Part shown: positions 31,120 to 41,313 of the stretch, one piece after another
Position numbering within the stretch: the stretch's first letter is position 1
Layout: the number at the start of each line of letters is the position of its first letter
NCBI RefSeq assembly: GCF_003594935.2
Contig: NZ_CP043342.1
Coordinates: 1,302,001 to 1,366,000, forward strand
Length of the DNA: 64,000 nucleotides
Reading direction: 5' to 3'
From: Enterobacter huaxiensis
GTDB lineage: Bacteria > Pseudomonadota > Gammaproteobacteria > Enterobacterales > Enterobacteriaceae
Notes under the pieces: model-generated
Seen by the model: the letters and a program-made list of their open reading frames with translations, nothing else
Database searches by the model: none
What the model was told of the DNA's origin: nothing
Made by a program: the position numbers and the translations under genes

Positions 31120-32184
31120 ATGCTCGAAATGTTAATGCAGTGGTATCGGCGTCGTTTTAGCGACCCTGAGGCCATTGCTTTGTTGGTCATTCTGGTTGCC
31201 GGGTTCGGTATTCTGTTCTTCTTTAGCGGCCTGCTGGCTCCGCTGCTGGTGGCGATTGTGCTGGCGTACCTGCTGGAGTGGCCGACGGCGCGCCTGGAAA
31301 ATATAGGCTGTTCCCGCCGCTGGGCAACCAGCATCGTGCTGGTGCTGTTTGTCGGTATTTTGCTGCTGATGTCCTTTGTGGTGATGCCTGTCGCCTGGCA
31401 GCAGGGGATCTACCTGATCCGCGATATGCCGGGCATGCTGAACAAGCTCTCTGATTTTGCCGCCACGCTGCCGCGTCGTTATCCTGCCCTGATGGACGCC
31501 GGGATCATTGACGCAATGGCGGAAAATATGCGCGCCCGCATCATGACGATGGGCGACTCGGTGGTGAAATACTCCCTGGCCTCGCTGGTCGGTCTGCTGA
31601 CGCTGGCGGTCTATCTTGTGCTCGTGCCGCTAATGGTGTTCTTCCTGGTCAAAGATAAAGATCAGATGCTGAACGCCGTCAGGCGTATTCTGCCGCGTAA
31701 CCGCGGTCTGGCAGGGCAGGTCTGGCAGGAGATGAACCAGCAAATCACCAACTACATTCGCGGCAAAGTGCTTGAGATGATCGTCGTGGGCGTAGCAACG
31801 TGGATTGGCTTCGTCATCTTCGGCCTGAACTACTCGCTGCTGCTGGCGGTGCTGGTGGGATTCTCCGTTCTTATTCCGTACATCGGCGCGTTTGTGGTGA
31901 CCATCCCGGTCGTTGGCGTCGCGCTGTTCCAGTTTGGGCTGGGGACAGAGTTCTGGAGCTGCTTCGCGGTGTACCTGATCATTCAGGGGCTCGACGGTAA
32001 CCTGCTGGTGCCGGTGCTGTTCTCGGAGGCGGTGAACCTGCATCCGCTGGTCATTATCCTGTCGGTGGTGATTTTTGGCGGGCTCTGGGGGTTCTGGGGC
32101 GTGTTTTTTGCCATTCCGCTGGCGACGCTGATTAAAGCGGTGGTGCACGCATGGCCGGATGTGCCAGCCGTGGAAGAGAAGTAG
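31120..32184 (+). CDS. perM: AI-2E transporter family membrane protein PerM
   Basis: The 354-residue protein closely matches E. coli PerM (YfgO). It has about 8 membrane segments: [26 protein letters not shown] begins the first pair and [24 protein letters not shown] the central one. Family members export AI-2 or other solutes, including putative sodium/proton exchange, but the function of PerM is not settled. It is divergent from bepA. Downstream lies a CCCTCTCCC-type palindrome and then a bidirectional terminator shared with bcp. Confidence 0.95.
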   Translation: MLEMLMQWYRRRFSDPEAIALLVILVAGFGILFFFSGLLAPLLVAIVLAYLLEWPTARLENIGCSRRWATSIVLVLFVGILLLMSFVVMPVAWQQGIYLIRDMPGMLNKLSDFAATLPRRYPALMDAGIIDAMAENMRARIMTMGDSVVKYSLASLVGLLTLAVYLVLVPLMVFFLVKDKDQMLNAVRRILPRNRGLAGQVWQEMNQQITNYIRGKVLEMIVVGVATWIGFVIFGLNYSLLLAVLVGFSVLIPYIGAFVVTIPVVGVALFQFGLGTEFWSCFAVYLIIQGLDGNLLVPVLFSEAVNLHPLVIILSVVIFGGLWGFWGVFFAIPLATLIKAVVHAWPDVPAVEEK

Positions 32185-32201
32185 GTTTAGCGCGGGCTGA
32201 T

Positions 32202-32237
32202 GCCCTCACCCCGGCCCTCTCCCACGGGGAGAGGGGG
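32202..32237. repeat. CCCTCTCCC/GGGAGAGGG palindromic repeat (copy A)
   Basis: CCCTCACCCCGGCCCTCTCCC (two parts, 32204-32223) is followed by ACG and GGGAGAGGGGG. The core CCCTCTCCC...GGGGAGAGGG folds into a stable hairpin. It lies 17 bases after the perM stop. The same unit recurs three more times in this window, always just after a stop codon. Confidence 0.8.
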
Positions 32238-32246
32238 AAAACACTA

Positions 32247-32280
32247 AAAGCGGCAACCTGGGTTGCCGCTTTGCTGTTTA
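32247..32280. terminator. Bidirectional terminator between perM and bcp
   Basis: AAAGCGGCAACC (32247-32258) and GGTTGCCGCTTT (32261-32272) form a 12-bp inverted repeat around TG. It is flanked by A-rich and T-rich bases and sits between the convergent stops of perM and bcp. Confidence 0.8.
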
Positions 32281-32751
32281 TCAGGCACTCTCTTTCAACC
32301 ACTTCAACACCACGTCGTGGTGATTGCTGGTTTTGAAATCATCAAACACGTGCTCAACTTTACCGTCAGCATCAATCAGGAAGCTGATGCGGTGAATACC
32401 GTCGTAGGTTTTGCCCATAAAGGTCTTCTCGCCCCAGACGCCAAACTGCTCGCAGACCTGGTGGTCTTCGTCGGAAAGCAGCGTGAAGTTCAGGATCTCT
32501 TTTTCGGCAAAACGTGACAGTTTTTCTGGCTTGTCGGTGCTGATACCCAGCACTTCAACGCCGACTTTTTTCAACTCATCCATGTTGTCGCGTAAACCGC
32601 AGGCCTGTACGGTACAGCCTGGGGTCATGGCTTTCGGGTAGAAATAGACCAGAACACGCTGTCCCTGGAAGTCGGTCAAATTTACTTGCTCGCCGTCTTG
32701 ATCCGGTAAGCTAAATTTCGGTGCGATGTCACCGGCTTTCAGTGGGTTCAT
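32281..32751 (-). CDS. bcp: Thioredoxin-dependent thiol peroxidase Bcp
   Basis: Bcp is an atypical two-cysteine peroxiredoxin that reduces hydrogen peroxide and organic hydroperoxides with thioredoxin. The 156-residue protein has the peroxidatic Cys46 in YPKAMTPGCTVQAC and the resolving Cys51, the same positions as E. coli Bcp. The start codon shares a base with the gcvR stop (TAATG), so the two genes are translationally coupled, the conserved gcvR-bcp arrangement. Confidence 0.98.
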   Translation of the reverse strand: MNPLKAGDIAPKFSLPDQDGEQVNLTDFQGQRVLVYFYPKAMTPGCTVQACGLRDNMDELKKVGVEVLGISTDKPEKLSRFAEKEILNFTLLSDEDHQVCEQFGVWGEKTFMGKTYDGIHRISFLIDADGKVEHVFDDFKTSNHHDVVLKWLKESA

Positions 32752-33320
32752 TACTCAACTCCATCCTGTTCGTGCTGCGAATAATTGACGACGCTTATAC
32801 TGCCCTGCGCGTGTAATTCTGTACAGAGGGCTTTGAACGCTTGCTCGATTTTTGATGCATCCTGCGAGGCAGGGCTGTGTGCGGTGATCTGAATAAACAG
32901 CGTAGGGTTTGCGCTCTCATCACCCGGCTGCGTACGGGAAACCAGTTCAGCAATGTTCATCTGATGCATGTCAAAAAGCGCGGTAAACCGCTCAATCAGA
33001 TGAGGGGAGTCAGGCACTTCAACCTGTACCCAGACGGTGGAAGGCAGTGCCGGACGCGGACGCGCGATGGTGCGCTTCATCACAATCAACAAATCCAGCT
33101 CCGCGCCCTTCAGCGGCAGGGTAGATTCGATAAGCGTAATGGCATTCCATGTCCCGGAAAGCAGCATAATAAACGTGAACTCATCGCCAAGCATAGCCAG
33201 ACGGCTGTCTTCAATATTACAGCCGCAGCTGCTTACGTGGCGGGTGATGGTGTTCACGATACCCGGCCTGTCAGCACCCAGCGCTGTGATAACCAGGTAA
33301 TGTTGTGATGAGGTTGTCAA
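32751..33320 (-). CDS. gcvR: Glycine cleavage system repressor GcvR
   Basis: GcvR binds GcvA and converts it to a repressor of the gcvTHP operon when glycine is scarce. The 189-residue protein contains two ACT domains: QHYLVITALGADRPGIVNTITRHVSSCGCNIEDSRLAMLG starts the first and VWVQVEVPDSPHLIERFTALFDMHQMNIAELVSRTQP the second. The sequence follows E. coli GcvR closely. It is divergent from dapA by 145 bp and coupled to bcp downstream. Confidence 0.97.
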   Translation of the reverse strand: MTTSSQHYLVITALGADRPGIVNTITRHVSSCGCNIEDSRLAMLGDEFTFIMLLSGTWNAITLIESTLPLKGAELDLLIVMKRTIARPRPALPSTVWVQVEVPDSPHLIERFTALFDMHQMNIAELVSRTQPGDESANPTLFIQITAHSPASQDASKIEQAFKALCTELHAQGSISVVNYSQHEQDGVE

Positions 33321-33465
33321 ACCTGTTCTTCCTTTGCTTGGTTAAGTCTTCCTAAGGAAAGCATAAAAAAAACATGCATACAACCGCCTGAGAGCCTCAG
33401 GTCGCTTGCTTTTATTACAGTTCCAAACGTAACATTGAGGCTCTTGTTCGCACAGAGGATGGCCC

Positions 33466-34344
33466 ATGTTCACGGGAAGTATTGTCGCGCTTGTTACACC
33501 GATGGATGAAAAAGGTAACGTCTGCCGGTCCAGCATGAAAAAGCTGATTGATTACCATGTCGCCAATGGAACCTCGGCGATCGTTTCGGTAGGGACTACC
33601 GGTGAATCTGCAACGCTGAGCCACGAAGAGCATGGCGACGTGGTTATGCTGACCCTTGAACTGGCTGACGGGCGTATCCCGGTCATCGCAGGAACGGGCG
33701 CTAACGCCACCGCAGAAGCTATCAGTCTCACTCAACGTTTTAACGACAGCGGCATTGTTGGCTGTCTGACGGTCACGCCTTATTACAACCGTCCTACTCA
33801 GGAAGGTTTGTTCCAGCATTTCAAAGCTATCGCTGAACATACTGACTTGCCACAAATTCTGTATAATGTGCCGTCCCGTACCGGTTGCGATATGCTGCCG
33901 GAAACCGTTGGCCGTCTCTCGAAAGTAAAAAATATTATCGCGATTAAAGAGGCAACGGGGAACTTAAGCCGCGTTCATCAGATCAAAGAGCTGGTTTCAG
34001 ACGACTTTATCTTGCTGAGTGGCGATGACGCGACCGCGCTGGACTTTATGCAGCTCGGTGGTCATGGCGTGATTTCCGTAACGGCGAACGTTGCGGCTCG
34101 CGATATGGCGGAAATGTGCAAGCTGGCGGCGGCCGGTCACTTTGATGACGCTCGCGTGATTAATCAGCGTCTGATGCCGTTGCACAATAAATTATTTGTC
34201 GAACCCAATCCGATCCCAGTGAAATGGGCCTGTAAGGAATTGGGACTTGTAGCGACCGATACGCTGCGCCTGCCAATGACACCGATTACCGACCACGGTC
34301 GTGACATCGTTGCTGGCGCGCTGAAGCATGCCGGTTTGCTGTAG
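33466..34344 (+). CDS. dapA: 4-hydroxy-tetrahydrodipicolinate synthase DapA
   Basis: DapA condenses pyruvate and aspartate semialdehyde, the first step committed to lysine and diaminopimelate. The 292-residue TIM-barrel begins [19 protein letters not shown]. The Schiff-base lysine is in [10 protein letters not shown] (about residue 161) and the catalytic tyrosine in [13 protein letters not shown] (about 133); GTTGES carries the catalytic threonines. It is feedback-inhibited by lysine in relatives. bamC follows by 16 bases, the conserved dapA-bamC operon. Confidence 0.99.
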   Translation: MFTGSIVALVTPMDEKGNVCRSSMKKLIDYHVANGTSAIVSVGTTGESATLSHEEHGDVVMLTLELADGRIPVIAGTGANATAEAISLTQRFNDSGIVGCLTVTPYYNRPTQEGLFQHFKAIAEHTDLPQILYNVPSRTGCDMLPETVGRLSKVKNIIAIKEATGNLSRVHQIKELVSDDFILLSGDDATALDFMQLGGHGVISVTANVAARDMAEMCKLAAAGHFDDARVINQRLMPLHNKLFVEPNPIPVKWACKELGLVATDTLRLPMTPITDHGRDIVAGALKHAGLL

Positions 34345-34360
34345 AGTTTAGGGAGATTTG

Positions 34361-35395
34361 ATGGCTTATTCAGTACAGAAGTCGCGCCTGGCGAAGGTTG
34401 CGAGTGTTTCGCTTGTTATGCTGCTCGCTGCCTGTAGTTCAGACTCGCGCTACAAGCGCCAGGTGAGCGGTGATGAATCCTATCTGGATGCCACACCGCT
34501 TGCTGAACTTCACGCACCCGCAGGCATGATCCTGCCGATTCAGAACGGCGATTATAATATCCCCGTCACGAATGGCAGCGGCCTGGTCGGGAAGGCGCTC
34601 GATATTCGTCCACCGGCTCAGCCGCTGGCGCTGGTGAGCGGGGCGCGTACCCAGTTTACAGGCGATACCGCGTCTCTGATGGTTGAAAACGGGCGTAACA
34701 GCACGCTGTGGCCACAGGTGGTGAGCGTTATTCAGTCGAAGAACTACACGATTGATAAGCGCGACGATGCCAGCCAGACCTTAACCACGGACTGGATCGA
34801 GTGGAACCGTCTGGATGAAGATCAGCAGTACCGTGGTCGTTATCAAGTCTCCGTTAAACCACAGGGTTATCAGCAGGCGGTTACCGTTAAGCTGTTGAAC
34901 CTGGAGCAGGCGGGTAAACCGGTTGCGGATGCCGCGTCAATGCAGCGTTACAGCACCGAGCTGCTGAACGTCATTGCAGCAGGCCTGGATAAGAACGCCA
35001 CTGACGCCGCTAACGCTGCGCAGAACCGCAGCGGCTCATCCTTCGACGTGCAGAGCGCCGCGGATGACACCGGTTTGCCAATGCTGGTGGTGCGTGCACC
35101 GTTTAACCAGACCTGGCAGCGCCTGCCGGCGACGCTGGAAAAAGTGGGCATGAAAGTGTCCGACAGCACGCGTTCAACGGGAAGCATCACCGCCACCTAT
35201 AAGCCGCTGTCTGACAGCGCGTGGCAGGAACTGGGCGCAAGCGATCCACAGCTGGCTTCCGGTGACTACAAAATTCAGGTAGGTGACCTCGATAACCGCA
35301 GTAGCCTGCAGTTTATCGATCCGAAAGGTCATACGCTGACTCAGGCGCAGAACGATGCGCTGGTCGCCGTCTTCCAGGCGGCATTCAGCAAATAA
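34361..35395 (+). CDS. bamC: Outer-membrane assembly lipoprotein BamC
   Basis: BamC is a lipoprotein subunit of the BAM complex that folds beta-barrel proteins into the outer membrane. The ATG at 34361 gives 344 residues; GGGAG lies upstream, and the preceding in-frame TTG is not needed. The lipobox is LLAAC with the lipidated Cys25, followed by the long unstructured segment and two helix-grip domains, the last ending [21 protein letters not shown]. It is co-transcribed with dapA and ends at a clear terminator before purC. Confidence 0.98.
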   Translation: MAYSVQKSRLAKVASVSLVMLLAACSSDSRYKRQVSGDESYLDATPLAELHAPAGMILPIQNGDYNIPVTNGSGLVGKALDIRPPAQPLALVSGARTQFTGDTASLMVENGRNSTLWPQVVSVIQSKNYTIDKRDDASQTLTTDWIEWNRLDEDQQYRGRYQVSVKPQGYQQAVTVKLLNLEQAGKPVADAASMQRYSTELLNVIAAGLDKNATDAANAAQNRSGSSFDVQSAADDTGLPMLVVRAPFNQTWQRLPATLEKVGMKVSDSTRSTGSITATYKPLSDSAWQELGASDPQLASGDYKIQVGDLDNRSSLQFIDPKGHTLTQAQNDALVAVFQAAFSK

Positions 35396-35401
35396 ATACT
35401 A

Positions 35402-35430
35402 GGGCTGGTTAATCCAGCCCTTTTTATTTT
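35402..35430 (+). terminator. Terminator after bamC
   Basis: GGGCTGG (35402-35408) and CCAGCCC (35414-35420) form a 7-bp stem with a TTAAT loop followed by TTTTTATTTT, immediately after the bamC stop codon. It separates dapA-bamC from the purC promoter. Confidence 0.92.
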
Positions 35431-35436
35431 CGTGCT

Positions 35437-35460
35437 ACGCAAACGTGTGCGTGGCATAAT
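35437..35460 (+). promoter_or_regulatory. purC promoter with PurR box
   Basis: ACGCAAACGTGTGCGT (35437-35452) fits the PurR consensus with one mismatch and is followed by the -10 candidate CATAAT (35455-35460). The box covers the -35 to -10 space, so PurR with hypoxanthine or guanine should repress purC. Confidence 0.87.
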
Positions 35461-35504
35461 ATCCCCAGTTTTGAATACAAATCATCACACCAGGAGTAAT
35501 GAAG

Positions 35505-36218
35505 ATGCAGAAGCAAGCTGAGTTGTATCGTGGCAAAGCGAAGACCGTATACAGCACCGAAAACCCGGATCTGTTGGTGCTCGAGTTCCGCAATGATACG
35601 TCAGCAGGGGATGGCGCACGCATTGAGCAGTTCGATCGTAAAGGCATGGTGAACAACAAGTTCAACCACTTCATTATGACCAAACTGGCCGAAGCGGGTA
35701 TCCCGACTCAAATGGAAGCATTGCTGTCCGATACGGAATGTCTGGTGAAAAAGCTGGATATGGTTCCGGTTGAGTGCGTTGTGCGTAACCGTGCCGCGGG
35801 CTCCCTGGTGAAGCGTCTGGGCATTGAAGAAGGTATCGAGCTAAACCCGCCTCTGTTCGACCTGTTCCTGAAAAACGACGCGATGCATGATCCAATGGTC
35901 AATGAATCCTACTGCGAAACCTTCGGCTGGGTGAGCAAAGAGAACCTGGCGCGCATGCAGGAGCTGACCTACAAAGCGAACGACGTGCTGAAAAAACTGT
36001 TTGATGACGCGGGCCTGATCCTCGTCGACTTCAAGCTGGAGTTCGGCCTGTTCAAAGGCGAAGTGGTGCTCGGCGATGAGTTCTCCCCGGACGGCAGCCG
36101 CCTGTGGGATAAAGAAACCCTGGATAAAATGGACAAAGACCGTTTCCGTCAGAGCCTGGGTGGCCTGATTGAAGCGTACGAAGCCGTTGCGCACCGTTTG
36201 GGCGTTAAGCTCGACTAA
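35505..36218 (+). CDS. purC: SAICAR synthetase PurC
   Basis: PurC joins aspartate to CAIR using ATP in the eighth step of purine synthesis. The ATG at 35505 gives 237 residues starting [20 protein letters not shown], with an SD AGGAG ten to six bases upstream; a codon two earlier is less conserved. ATP-binding segment YRGKAKTVY and [18 protein letters not shown] match E. coli PurC almost exactly. It has its own PurR-controlled promoter. Confidence 0.99.
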   Translation: MQKQAELYRGKAKTVYSTENPDLLVLEFRNDTSAGDGARIEQFDRKGMVNNKFNHFIMTKLAEAGIPTQMEALLSDTECLVKKLDMVPVECVVRNRAAGSLVKRLGIEEGIELNPPLFDLFLKNDAMHDPMVNESYCETFGWVSKENLARMQELTYKANDVLKKLFDDAGLILVDFKLEFGLFKGEVVLGDEFSPDGSRLWDKETLDKMDKDRFRQSLGGLIEAYEAVAHRLGVKLD

Positions 36219-36229
36219 TCTCCTCAATT

Positions 36230-36255
36230 GCCAAAGGATGTTCGCATCCTTTGGC
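36230..36255 (+). terminator. Stem-loop after purC
   Basis: GCCAAAGGATG (36230-36240) and CATCCTTTGGC (36245-36255) form an 11-bp perfect stem with a very stable TTCG tetraloop. There is no clean T run after it, so it may act as an mRNA 3' end or a weak terminator. Confidence 0.65.
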
Positions 36256-36338
36256 GTCTGCCCGTTGTTTCCTATGGTAATCTTGCCGTTAACCGCCTAC
36301 GATCATAGCTATTATTAATGGAATAGTTCGAGGTGGTT

Positions 36339-37208
36339 ATGCGCTGGCAAGGGCGTCGTGAAAGTGACAATGTAGAAGACAGGCGCAGCAGTGGCGGTGG
36401 CGGTCCTTCAATGGGCGGCCCCGGCTTCCGGTTACCCAGCGGAAAGGGCGGTATTATTCTGCTGATCGTGGTGCTGGTTGCGGGCTACTACGGCGTCGAT
36501 CTTACCGGTTTAATGACCGGGGAACCTCTGCAACAAGAGCAGCAGTCTCAGCGCTCCATCAGCCCGAATGACGATGAAGCCGCTAAGTTTACCTCCGTGA
36601 TCCTCGCAACGACTGAAGACACCTGGAGTCAGCAGTTCGAGAAAATGGGGCGTACCTATCAGCAGCCGAAACTGGTGATGTACCGTGGCGCCACGCGCAC
36701 CGGCTGCGGCACCGGGCAATCGGTTATGGGGCCATTCTATTGCCCTGCGGACAGCACCGTTTATATCGATCTCTCCTTCTATGACGACATGAAAAGCAAG
36801 CTGGGCGCCGACGGCGATTTTGCCCAGGGCTATGTGATCGCGCATGAAGTGGGTCACCACGTGCAAAAGCTGCTGGGCATTGAGCCTAAGGTGCGTCAGC
36901 TGCAGCAGAATGCGTCTCAGGCGGAGATAAACCGTTTGTCCGTGCGGATGGAGCTGCAGGCTGACTGCTTCGCTGGCGTCTGGGGACACAGTATGCAGCA
37001 GCAGGGCGTGCTCGAAACGGGTGACCTGGAAGAGGCGCTAAACGCCGCGCAGGCTATCGGTGACGATCGTCTTCAGCAGCAGAGCCAGGGCCGCGTGGTG
37101 CCGGACAGCTTCACGCACGGTACCTCTGAACAGCGCTACAGCTGGTTCAAGCGAGGCTTCGACAGCGGCGATCCGGCGCAGTGTAATACCTTCGGCAAAG
37201 CCATGTAA
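36339..37208 (+). CDS. ypfJ: Neutral zinc metallopeptidase family protein YpfJ
   Basis: The 289-residue protein starts [21 protein letters not shown] at the ATG at 36339 and has one membrane anchor, [17 protein letters not shown] (residues 37-53). The rest should face the periplasm. The zinc motif is HEVGHH at 169-174 with a downstream glutamate in [14 protein letters not shown], the zincin arrangement of PF04228. Two cysteine-bearing segments (TGCGTG, FYCPAD) are conserved. No substrate is known. The stop overlaps the tmcA start (TAATG), so the two are coupled. Confidence 0.95.
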   Translation: MRWQGRRESDNVEDRRSSGGGGPSMGGPGFRLPSGKGGIILLIVVLVAGYYGVDLTGLMTGEPLQQEQQSQRSISPNDDEAAKFTSVILATTEDTWSQQFEKMGRTYQQPKLVMYRGATRTGCGTGQSVMGPFYCPADSTVYIDLSFYDDMKSKLGADGDFAQGYVIAHEVGHHVQKLLGIEPKVRQLQQNASQAEINRLSVRMELQADCFAGVWGHSMQQQGVLETGDLEEALNAAQAIGDDRLQQQSQGRVVPDSFTHGTSEQRYSWFKRGFDSGDPAQCNTFGKAM

Positions 37209-39154
37209 TGGTATCGTTTGTTAATCTGACCGACCAGCTTACGCGCAAAGGGCAGCGTAGGCTGGTGGTGCTCAGCGGCGATGCGCAGTGGACCGCTGCG
37301 CAGGCCTCGGCTCTGCGAGACGCACTGCCCGGCGACTGGCTGTGGCTGGAGGATAACCCCTCGAAGGCCATCAGCGGCCTGCTGGGGCGCGAGTTTCTGC
37401 ACGCTATTTTTGATGCGCAGAATGGTTTTGACGTTGCGGCTTTTGCCGCGTTAAGCGGAACGCTGCGCGCCGGGAGCCTGCTGGTGCTGCGGGTTCCTCC
37501 CCTCGCTGATTGGGCGGAAAAGCCCGACCGCGATTCCCTGCGCTGGAGCGATGCTCCAGAACCGATCGCCACCCCGCACTTTGTTCACCATTTTTGCCGG
37601 ACGCTTGCCGCCGATCCTGATGCGATCGTCTGGCAGCAATCCGTTCCTCTCGCCCTCCCGCCGTTGCTGGACGCGCCTGACTGGCAGCCGGCCAGCGGTA
37701 TACCGCAGCGCGAGCAGGCCGCCGTTCTGAATGCTCTGCTTTCGATGAAGCACGGCGTGGCCGCCGTGACGGCACCGCGCGGGCGCGGAAAGTCCGCCCT
37801 GGCCGGCATGTTGATCCGCGCGACGGGAGGAGACGCCATCGTCACCGCGCCTGCGAAAGGGGCAACGGAGGTCATCGCCCGTTTTGCCGGGGAGCATTTC
37901 CGGTTTATGGCCCCGGACGCGCTGCTGGCATCAACGCAGCAGGCTGGCTGGCTCATTGTCGATGAGGCGGCGGCCATCCCGGGGCCGCTTCTGGAGAAGC
38001 TGGTACAGCGTTTTCCACGCGTGCTGTTGACGACCACCGTTCAGGGCTACGAAGGAACGGGCCGTGGATTTCTGCTGAAATTCTGCGCCCGGTTTTCGGA
38101 ACTGCAGCGGTTTACCTTATCAACCCCCATTCGCTGGGCTGCCGGGTGTCCGCTTGAGCGGGTAGTGGCAAATGCCCTTCTTTTCGACGATACGCTTATC
38201 GATAATAAGCCCGAAGGGGACGTGCATTTAACGTCTCTTGAGCCGCCGGCATGGGAAAGCGATCCGACACGCGTGGCGAGCGTATATGAGCTGTTGTGCG
38301 CCGCGCACTACCGTACGTCGCCACTCGATCTGCGTCGCATGATGGACGCGCCCGGTCAGCACTTCTCCGTTGCGCTGGCAGGCCCGGATATCGCAGGGGC
38401 GCTCTGGCTGGTGGACGAGGGCGGATTAAGCTCCGCGCTCAGCCAGGCCGTCTGGGCGGGCTTCAGGCGACCACGCGGCAACCTGGTGGCGCAGTCGCTG
38501 GCGGCACACGGCGGATCGCCACTGGCGGCAACGCTGAAAGGGCGTCGGGTCAGCCGCATTGCGGTGCATCCGCATCGCCAGCGGGAAGGTATCGGGCAGG
38601 CGCTGATCCGCGATGCGCGTGGCGAGGATTACCTTTCGGTGAGCTTCGGCTATACTGACGAGCTGTGGCATTTCTGGCGGCGGTGCGGCTTCGTGCTGGT
38701 GCGGATGGGCAGCCATCGCGAGGCGAGCAGCGGCTGCTACACCGCGATGGCGCTGCTGCCGCAGAGTGAGGCGGGCCATCGGCTATGTGAACAGGCGCAC
38801 CAGCGGCTGTGTCGGGATGCGCGGGTGCTATCGGCCTGGAACGGTGAAAAGATCCCTGTTGTCGATCGCTGGGACGCTACCCTTAATGATGACGACTGGC
38901 TGGAGCTGGCGGGCTTTGCCTTTGCGCACCGGGCATTTTCGACCTCCGCTGCCGCATTAACGCGCCTGCTAATGAACGTAGACATGCCGCTCCCCGCGCT
39001 GCGCGGAAAAATGGCAGGGGAAGCGGACAGCGCGGGACGAAAAGCGCAGCTGCAAAAGCTTCGTAATGACGCAGCACGGGCCCTTGAAAGCCTTGACCGC
39101 GCGCGCGCCCGGCAGTTGAAAGACACCATTTTGCAATGGCAAATTTTTCAATGA
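37208..39154 (+). CDS. tmcA: tRNA(Met) cytidine acetyltransferase TmcA
   Basis: TmcA makes N4-acetylcytidine at the wobble base of elongator tRNA(Met), using acetyl-CoA and ATP or GTP. The 648-residue protein has an N-terminal DUF1726-like domain, an ATPase domain with the P-loop APRGRGKSALAG and the DEAA Walker B region (LIVDEAAAIPGPLLE), a GNAT domain (RRVSRIAVHPHRQREGIGQALI) and a C-terminal tRNA-binding tail. It is about 20 residues shorter than the E. coli protein I recall (671), without obvious loss of a domain. Its ATG overlaps the ypfJ stop. Confidence 0.96.
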   Translation: MVSFVNLTDQLTRKGQRRLVVLSGDAQWTAAQASALRDALPGDWLWLEDNPSKAISGLLGREFLHAIFDAQNGFDVAAFAALSGTLRAGSLLVLRVPPLADWAEKPDRDSLRWSDAPEPIATPHFVHHFCRTLAADPDAIVWQQSVPLALPPLLDAPDWQPASGIPQREQAAVLNALLSMKHGVAAVTAPRGRGKSALAGMLIRATGGDAIVTAPAKGATEVIARFAGEHFRFMAPDALLASTQQAGWLIVDEAAAIPGPLLEKLVQRFPRVLLTTTVQGYEGTGRGFLLKFCARFSELQRFTLSTPIRWAAGCPLERVVANALLFDDTLIDNKPEGDVHLTSLEPPAWESDPTRVASVYELLCAAHYRTSPLDLRRMMDAPGQHFSVALAGPDIAGALWLVDEGGLSSALSQAVWAGFRRPRGNLVAQSLAAHGGSPLAATLKGRRVSRIAVHPHRQREGIGQALIRDARGEDYLSVSFGYTDELWHFWRRCGFVLVRMGSHREASSGCYTAMALLPQSEAGHRLCEQAHQRLCRDARVLSAWNGEKIPVVDRWDATLNDDDWLELAGFAFAHRAFSTSAAALTRLLMNVDMPLPALRGKMAGEADSAGRKAQLQKLRNDAARALESLDRARARQLKDTILQWQIFQ

Positions 39155-39227
39155 CTTCTTCAGTAAAGTGGCATGGTCATTACCCCGCAGAGGCGTAAAA
39201 TCCTGCACATCAATTAAGGAGACCGCC

Positions 39228-39923
39228 ATGAAACATGACCATTTTGTTGTTCAAAGCCCTGAAGCTCCGGCTAAACAGTTACTGCTGCTGTTTCATGGCG
39301 TGGGCGATAATGCCGTCAATATGGGGCAGATTGGCAGCTGGTTTGCGCCAATATTCCCCGATGCGCTAATCGTCAGCATCGGTGGCGTTGAGCCGTGTGG
39401 CCCTGACGGCCGTCAATGGTTCTCCGTGCAGGGCGTGACGGAAGAAAACCGTCAGGAACGCATTGATACCATCATGCCGGCCTTTATCGACACCGTGCGC
39501 TACTGGCAGCAGCAGAGCGGCGTGGGCGCTGATGCGACCGCATTAATTGGCTTCTCGCAGGGGTCAATCATGTCGCTGGAAAGCGTGAAGGCGCAGCCTG
39601 GTCTGGTATCCCGCGTTATTGCCTTTAACGGCCGTTTTGCGACGCTGCCGGATAGCGCGACGACGCAGACCACAATTCATCTGATTCACGGCGGCGAAGA
39701 CCGGGTGATCGAGCTTTCGCATGCGGTAGCCGCGCAGGAATCGCTTATCCGCGCTGGTGGGGACGTAACGCTGGATATCGTTGACGATCTGGGGCACGCC
39801 ATTGACGACCGCAGCATGCAGTTTGCGCTCGACCATTTGCGTTATACCGTGCCGAAGCACTACTTCGATGAAGCGCTGAGCGGCGGTAAGCCGAACGATG
39901 ATGATATTGTAGAGTTTATGTGA
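39228..39923 (+). CDS. ypfH: Carboxylesterase YpfH
   Basis: The 231-residue alpha/beta hydrolase begins MKHDHFVVQSPEAPAKQLLLLFHGVGDNAV. The nucleophile serine is in ALIGFSQGSIM, the acid in LIHGGEDRVIEL and the histidine in DDLGHAIDDRS. E. coli YpfH has been shown to hydrolyse short-chain esters; the physiological substrate is unknown. The ATG at 39228 has AAGGAG nine bases upstream and aligns with the E. coli start. A strong palindrome separates its stop from that of ypfN. Confidence 0.95.
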   Translation: MKHDHFVVQSPEAPAKQLLLLFHGVGDNAVNMGQIGSWFAPIFPDALIVSIGGVEPCGPDGRQWFSVQGVTEENRQERIDTIMPAFIDTVRYWQQQSGVGADATALIGFSQGSIMSLESVKAQPGLVSRVIAFNGRFATLPDSATTQTTIHLIHGGEDRVIELSHAVAAQESLIRAGGDVTLDIVDDLGHAIDDRSMQFALDHLRYTVPKHYFDEALSGGKPNDDDIVEFM

Positions 39924-39924
39924 G

Positions 39925-39953
39925 GTTTCCCCTCTCCCAGGGAGAGGGGAAAC
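39925..39953. repeat. CCCTCTCCC/GGGAGAGGG palindromic repeat (copy B)
   Basis: A perfect 14-bp inverted repeat, GTTTCCCCTCTCCC (39925-39938) and its complement (39940-39953), around a single A. It occupies almost all the 37 bp between the convergent stops of ypfH and ypfN and probably doubles as a bidirectional terminator. Confidence 0.88.
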
Positions 39954-39960
39954 AGATCGA

Positions 39961-40158
39961 TTACTTCTTCTGGTCCTTTTTCGGCCAGTCGTCCTCATCG
40001 TCCCACTTGTCGTTAAAATCACGATGCGGTGGAAGATCCGGTTTGTTGGCGAGGAACTTTTTGTGGTCAACGCGCTTAAGATCTTTTATCACGTTGAGCA
40101 GCACGCCGACCAGAAACACCAGCACCAGAATCCACCAGTACTTTGAAAGCCAATCCAT
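39961..40158 (-). CDS. ypfN: UPF0370 small membrane protein YpfN
   Basis: The 65-residue protein matches E. coli YpfN: one membrane segment ([19 protein letters not shown]) near the N-terminus and a charged cytoplasmic tail ending [13 protein letters not shown]. No function is known. It lies 24 bases downstream of dapE on the same strand and is likely part of the yffB-dapE-ypfN transcript. Confidence 0.96.
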   Translation of the reverse strand: MDWLSKYWWILVLVFLVGVLLNVIKDLKRVDHKKFLANKPDLPPHRDFNDKWDDEDDWPKKDQKK

Positions 40159-40182
40159 TCGCTAATCCTCTTTAAGCAGTCG

Positions 40183-41310
40183 TCAGGCGACGAGCTGCTC
40201 CATAATACGTTGATACATGCGGGCCAGCAGTTGTAAATCAGCCGCGTTCACACACTCATTGATTTTGTGGATCGTCGCGTTTACCGGACCCAGTTCGACA
40301 ACCTGCGCACCCATGCGGGCGATAAAGCGTCCGTCAGAGGTGCCGCCCGTCGTCAGCAGCTGTGGCTTAATTTCATTATAGTGCGCGATGGCGTTAACGA
40401 CTGCATCCACCAGCTTGCCACGCTGCGTCAGGAACGGCTGGCCGGAAACCCACCACTCCACGGTATAGCGCAGCTCGTACTTTTCCAGCAGCGCCAGAAC
40501 GCGGGCTTTGATCATCTCGTCGGTCAGTTCGGTGCTGAAGCGGAAGTTGAACTGGACGAAAAAATCGCCGGGAATGACGTTGTTGCTGCCGGTGCCCGCC
40601 TTCAGGTTCGCAATCTGCATGCTGGTTGGCGGGAAGAACGCATTGCCTTTATCCCACTCAATGCCCACCAGTTCGTTCAGCATGGGCGCCGCGCGGTGCA
40701 CCGGGTTGTCGGCCAGGTGTGGGTAGGCTACGTGCCCCTGAACGCCGTGAATGGTCAGATTGCAGGTCATCGACCCGCGACGGCCGTTCTTCACCACATC
40801 ACCCACTACTTCGGTGCTGGAGGGCTCGCCAACCAGGCAGTAGTCCAGGCGTTCGTTGCGCGCCATCAGCGCTTCAACGACTTTTACGGTACCGTTGTGC
40901 GCGCTGGCTTCTTCATCGGAGGTGATTAAAAACGCGAGGCGATTTTTATGATTCGGATGCTGAGCAACGAAGCGCTCAGCGGCCACAACCATTGCCGCCA
41001 GCGAGCCTTTCATGTCTGCCGCACCGCGGCCGAACAGCATGCCGTCGCGGATGGTCGGTTCAAACGGTGGGTTTATCCAGCGGTCCGCATCGCCGGCGGG
41101 AACCACATCGGTATGTCCGGCAAACGCCAGCGTCTCTCCCTGACCGCGCCATGCCCAGAAGTTCTGCGTATCGCCAAAGTCCATGTGCTCAACGGTAAAA
41201 CCGATGGCACGCAGGCGCTCAATCATTAATGCCTGACAACCTGCGTCGTCCGGGCTAAGGGAAGGACGGCGAATAAGCTGCTGAGTCAGCTCAATGACCG
41301 GGCATGACAT
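40183..41310 (-). CDS. dapE: Succinyl-diaminopimelate desuccinylase DapE
   Basis: DapE hydrolyses N-succinyl-LL-diaminopimelate, giving the meso-DAP precursor for lysine and peptidoglycan. The 375-residue M20-type zinc enzyme has the zinc ligands in FAGHTDVVP and [12 protein letters not shown], the catalytic glutamate in [12 protein letters not shown], and the dimerisation domain in the middle. The sequence follows E. coli DapE nearly residue for residue. It starts three bases after the yffB stop. Confidence 0.99.
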   Translation of the reverse strand: MSCPVIELTQQLIRRPSLSPDDAGCQALMIERLRAIGFTVEHMDFGDTQNFWAWRGQGETLAFAGHTDVVPAGDADRWINPPFEPTIRDGMLFGRGAADMKGSLAAMVVAAERFVAQHPNHKNRLAFLITSDEEASAHNGTVKVVEALMARNERLDYCLVGEPSSTEVVGDVVKNGRRGSMTCNLTIHGVQGHVAYPHLADNPVHRAAPMLNELVGIEWDKGNAFFPPTSMQIANLKAGTGSNNVIPGDFFVQFNFRFSTELTDEMIKARVLALLEKYELRYTVEWWVSGQPFLTQRGKLVDAVVNAIAHYNEIKPQLLTTGGTSDGRFIARMGAQVVELGPVNATIHKINECVNAADLQLLARMYQRIMEQLVA

Positions 41311-41313
41311 AGA

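Noticed and set aside
30900..31334. N-terminal extension of bepA by 145 codons
   Set aside because: It overlaps the start of perM and the bepA promoter, and the signal peptide would be internal; the ATG at 30899 gives the exact E. coli length.
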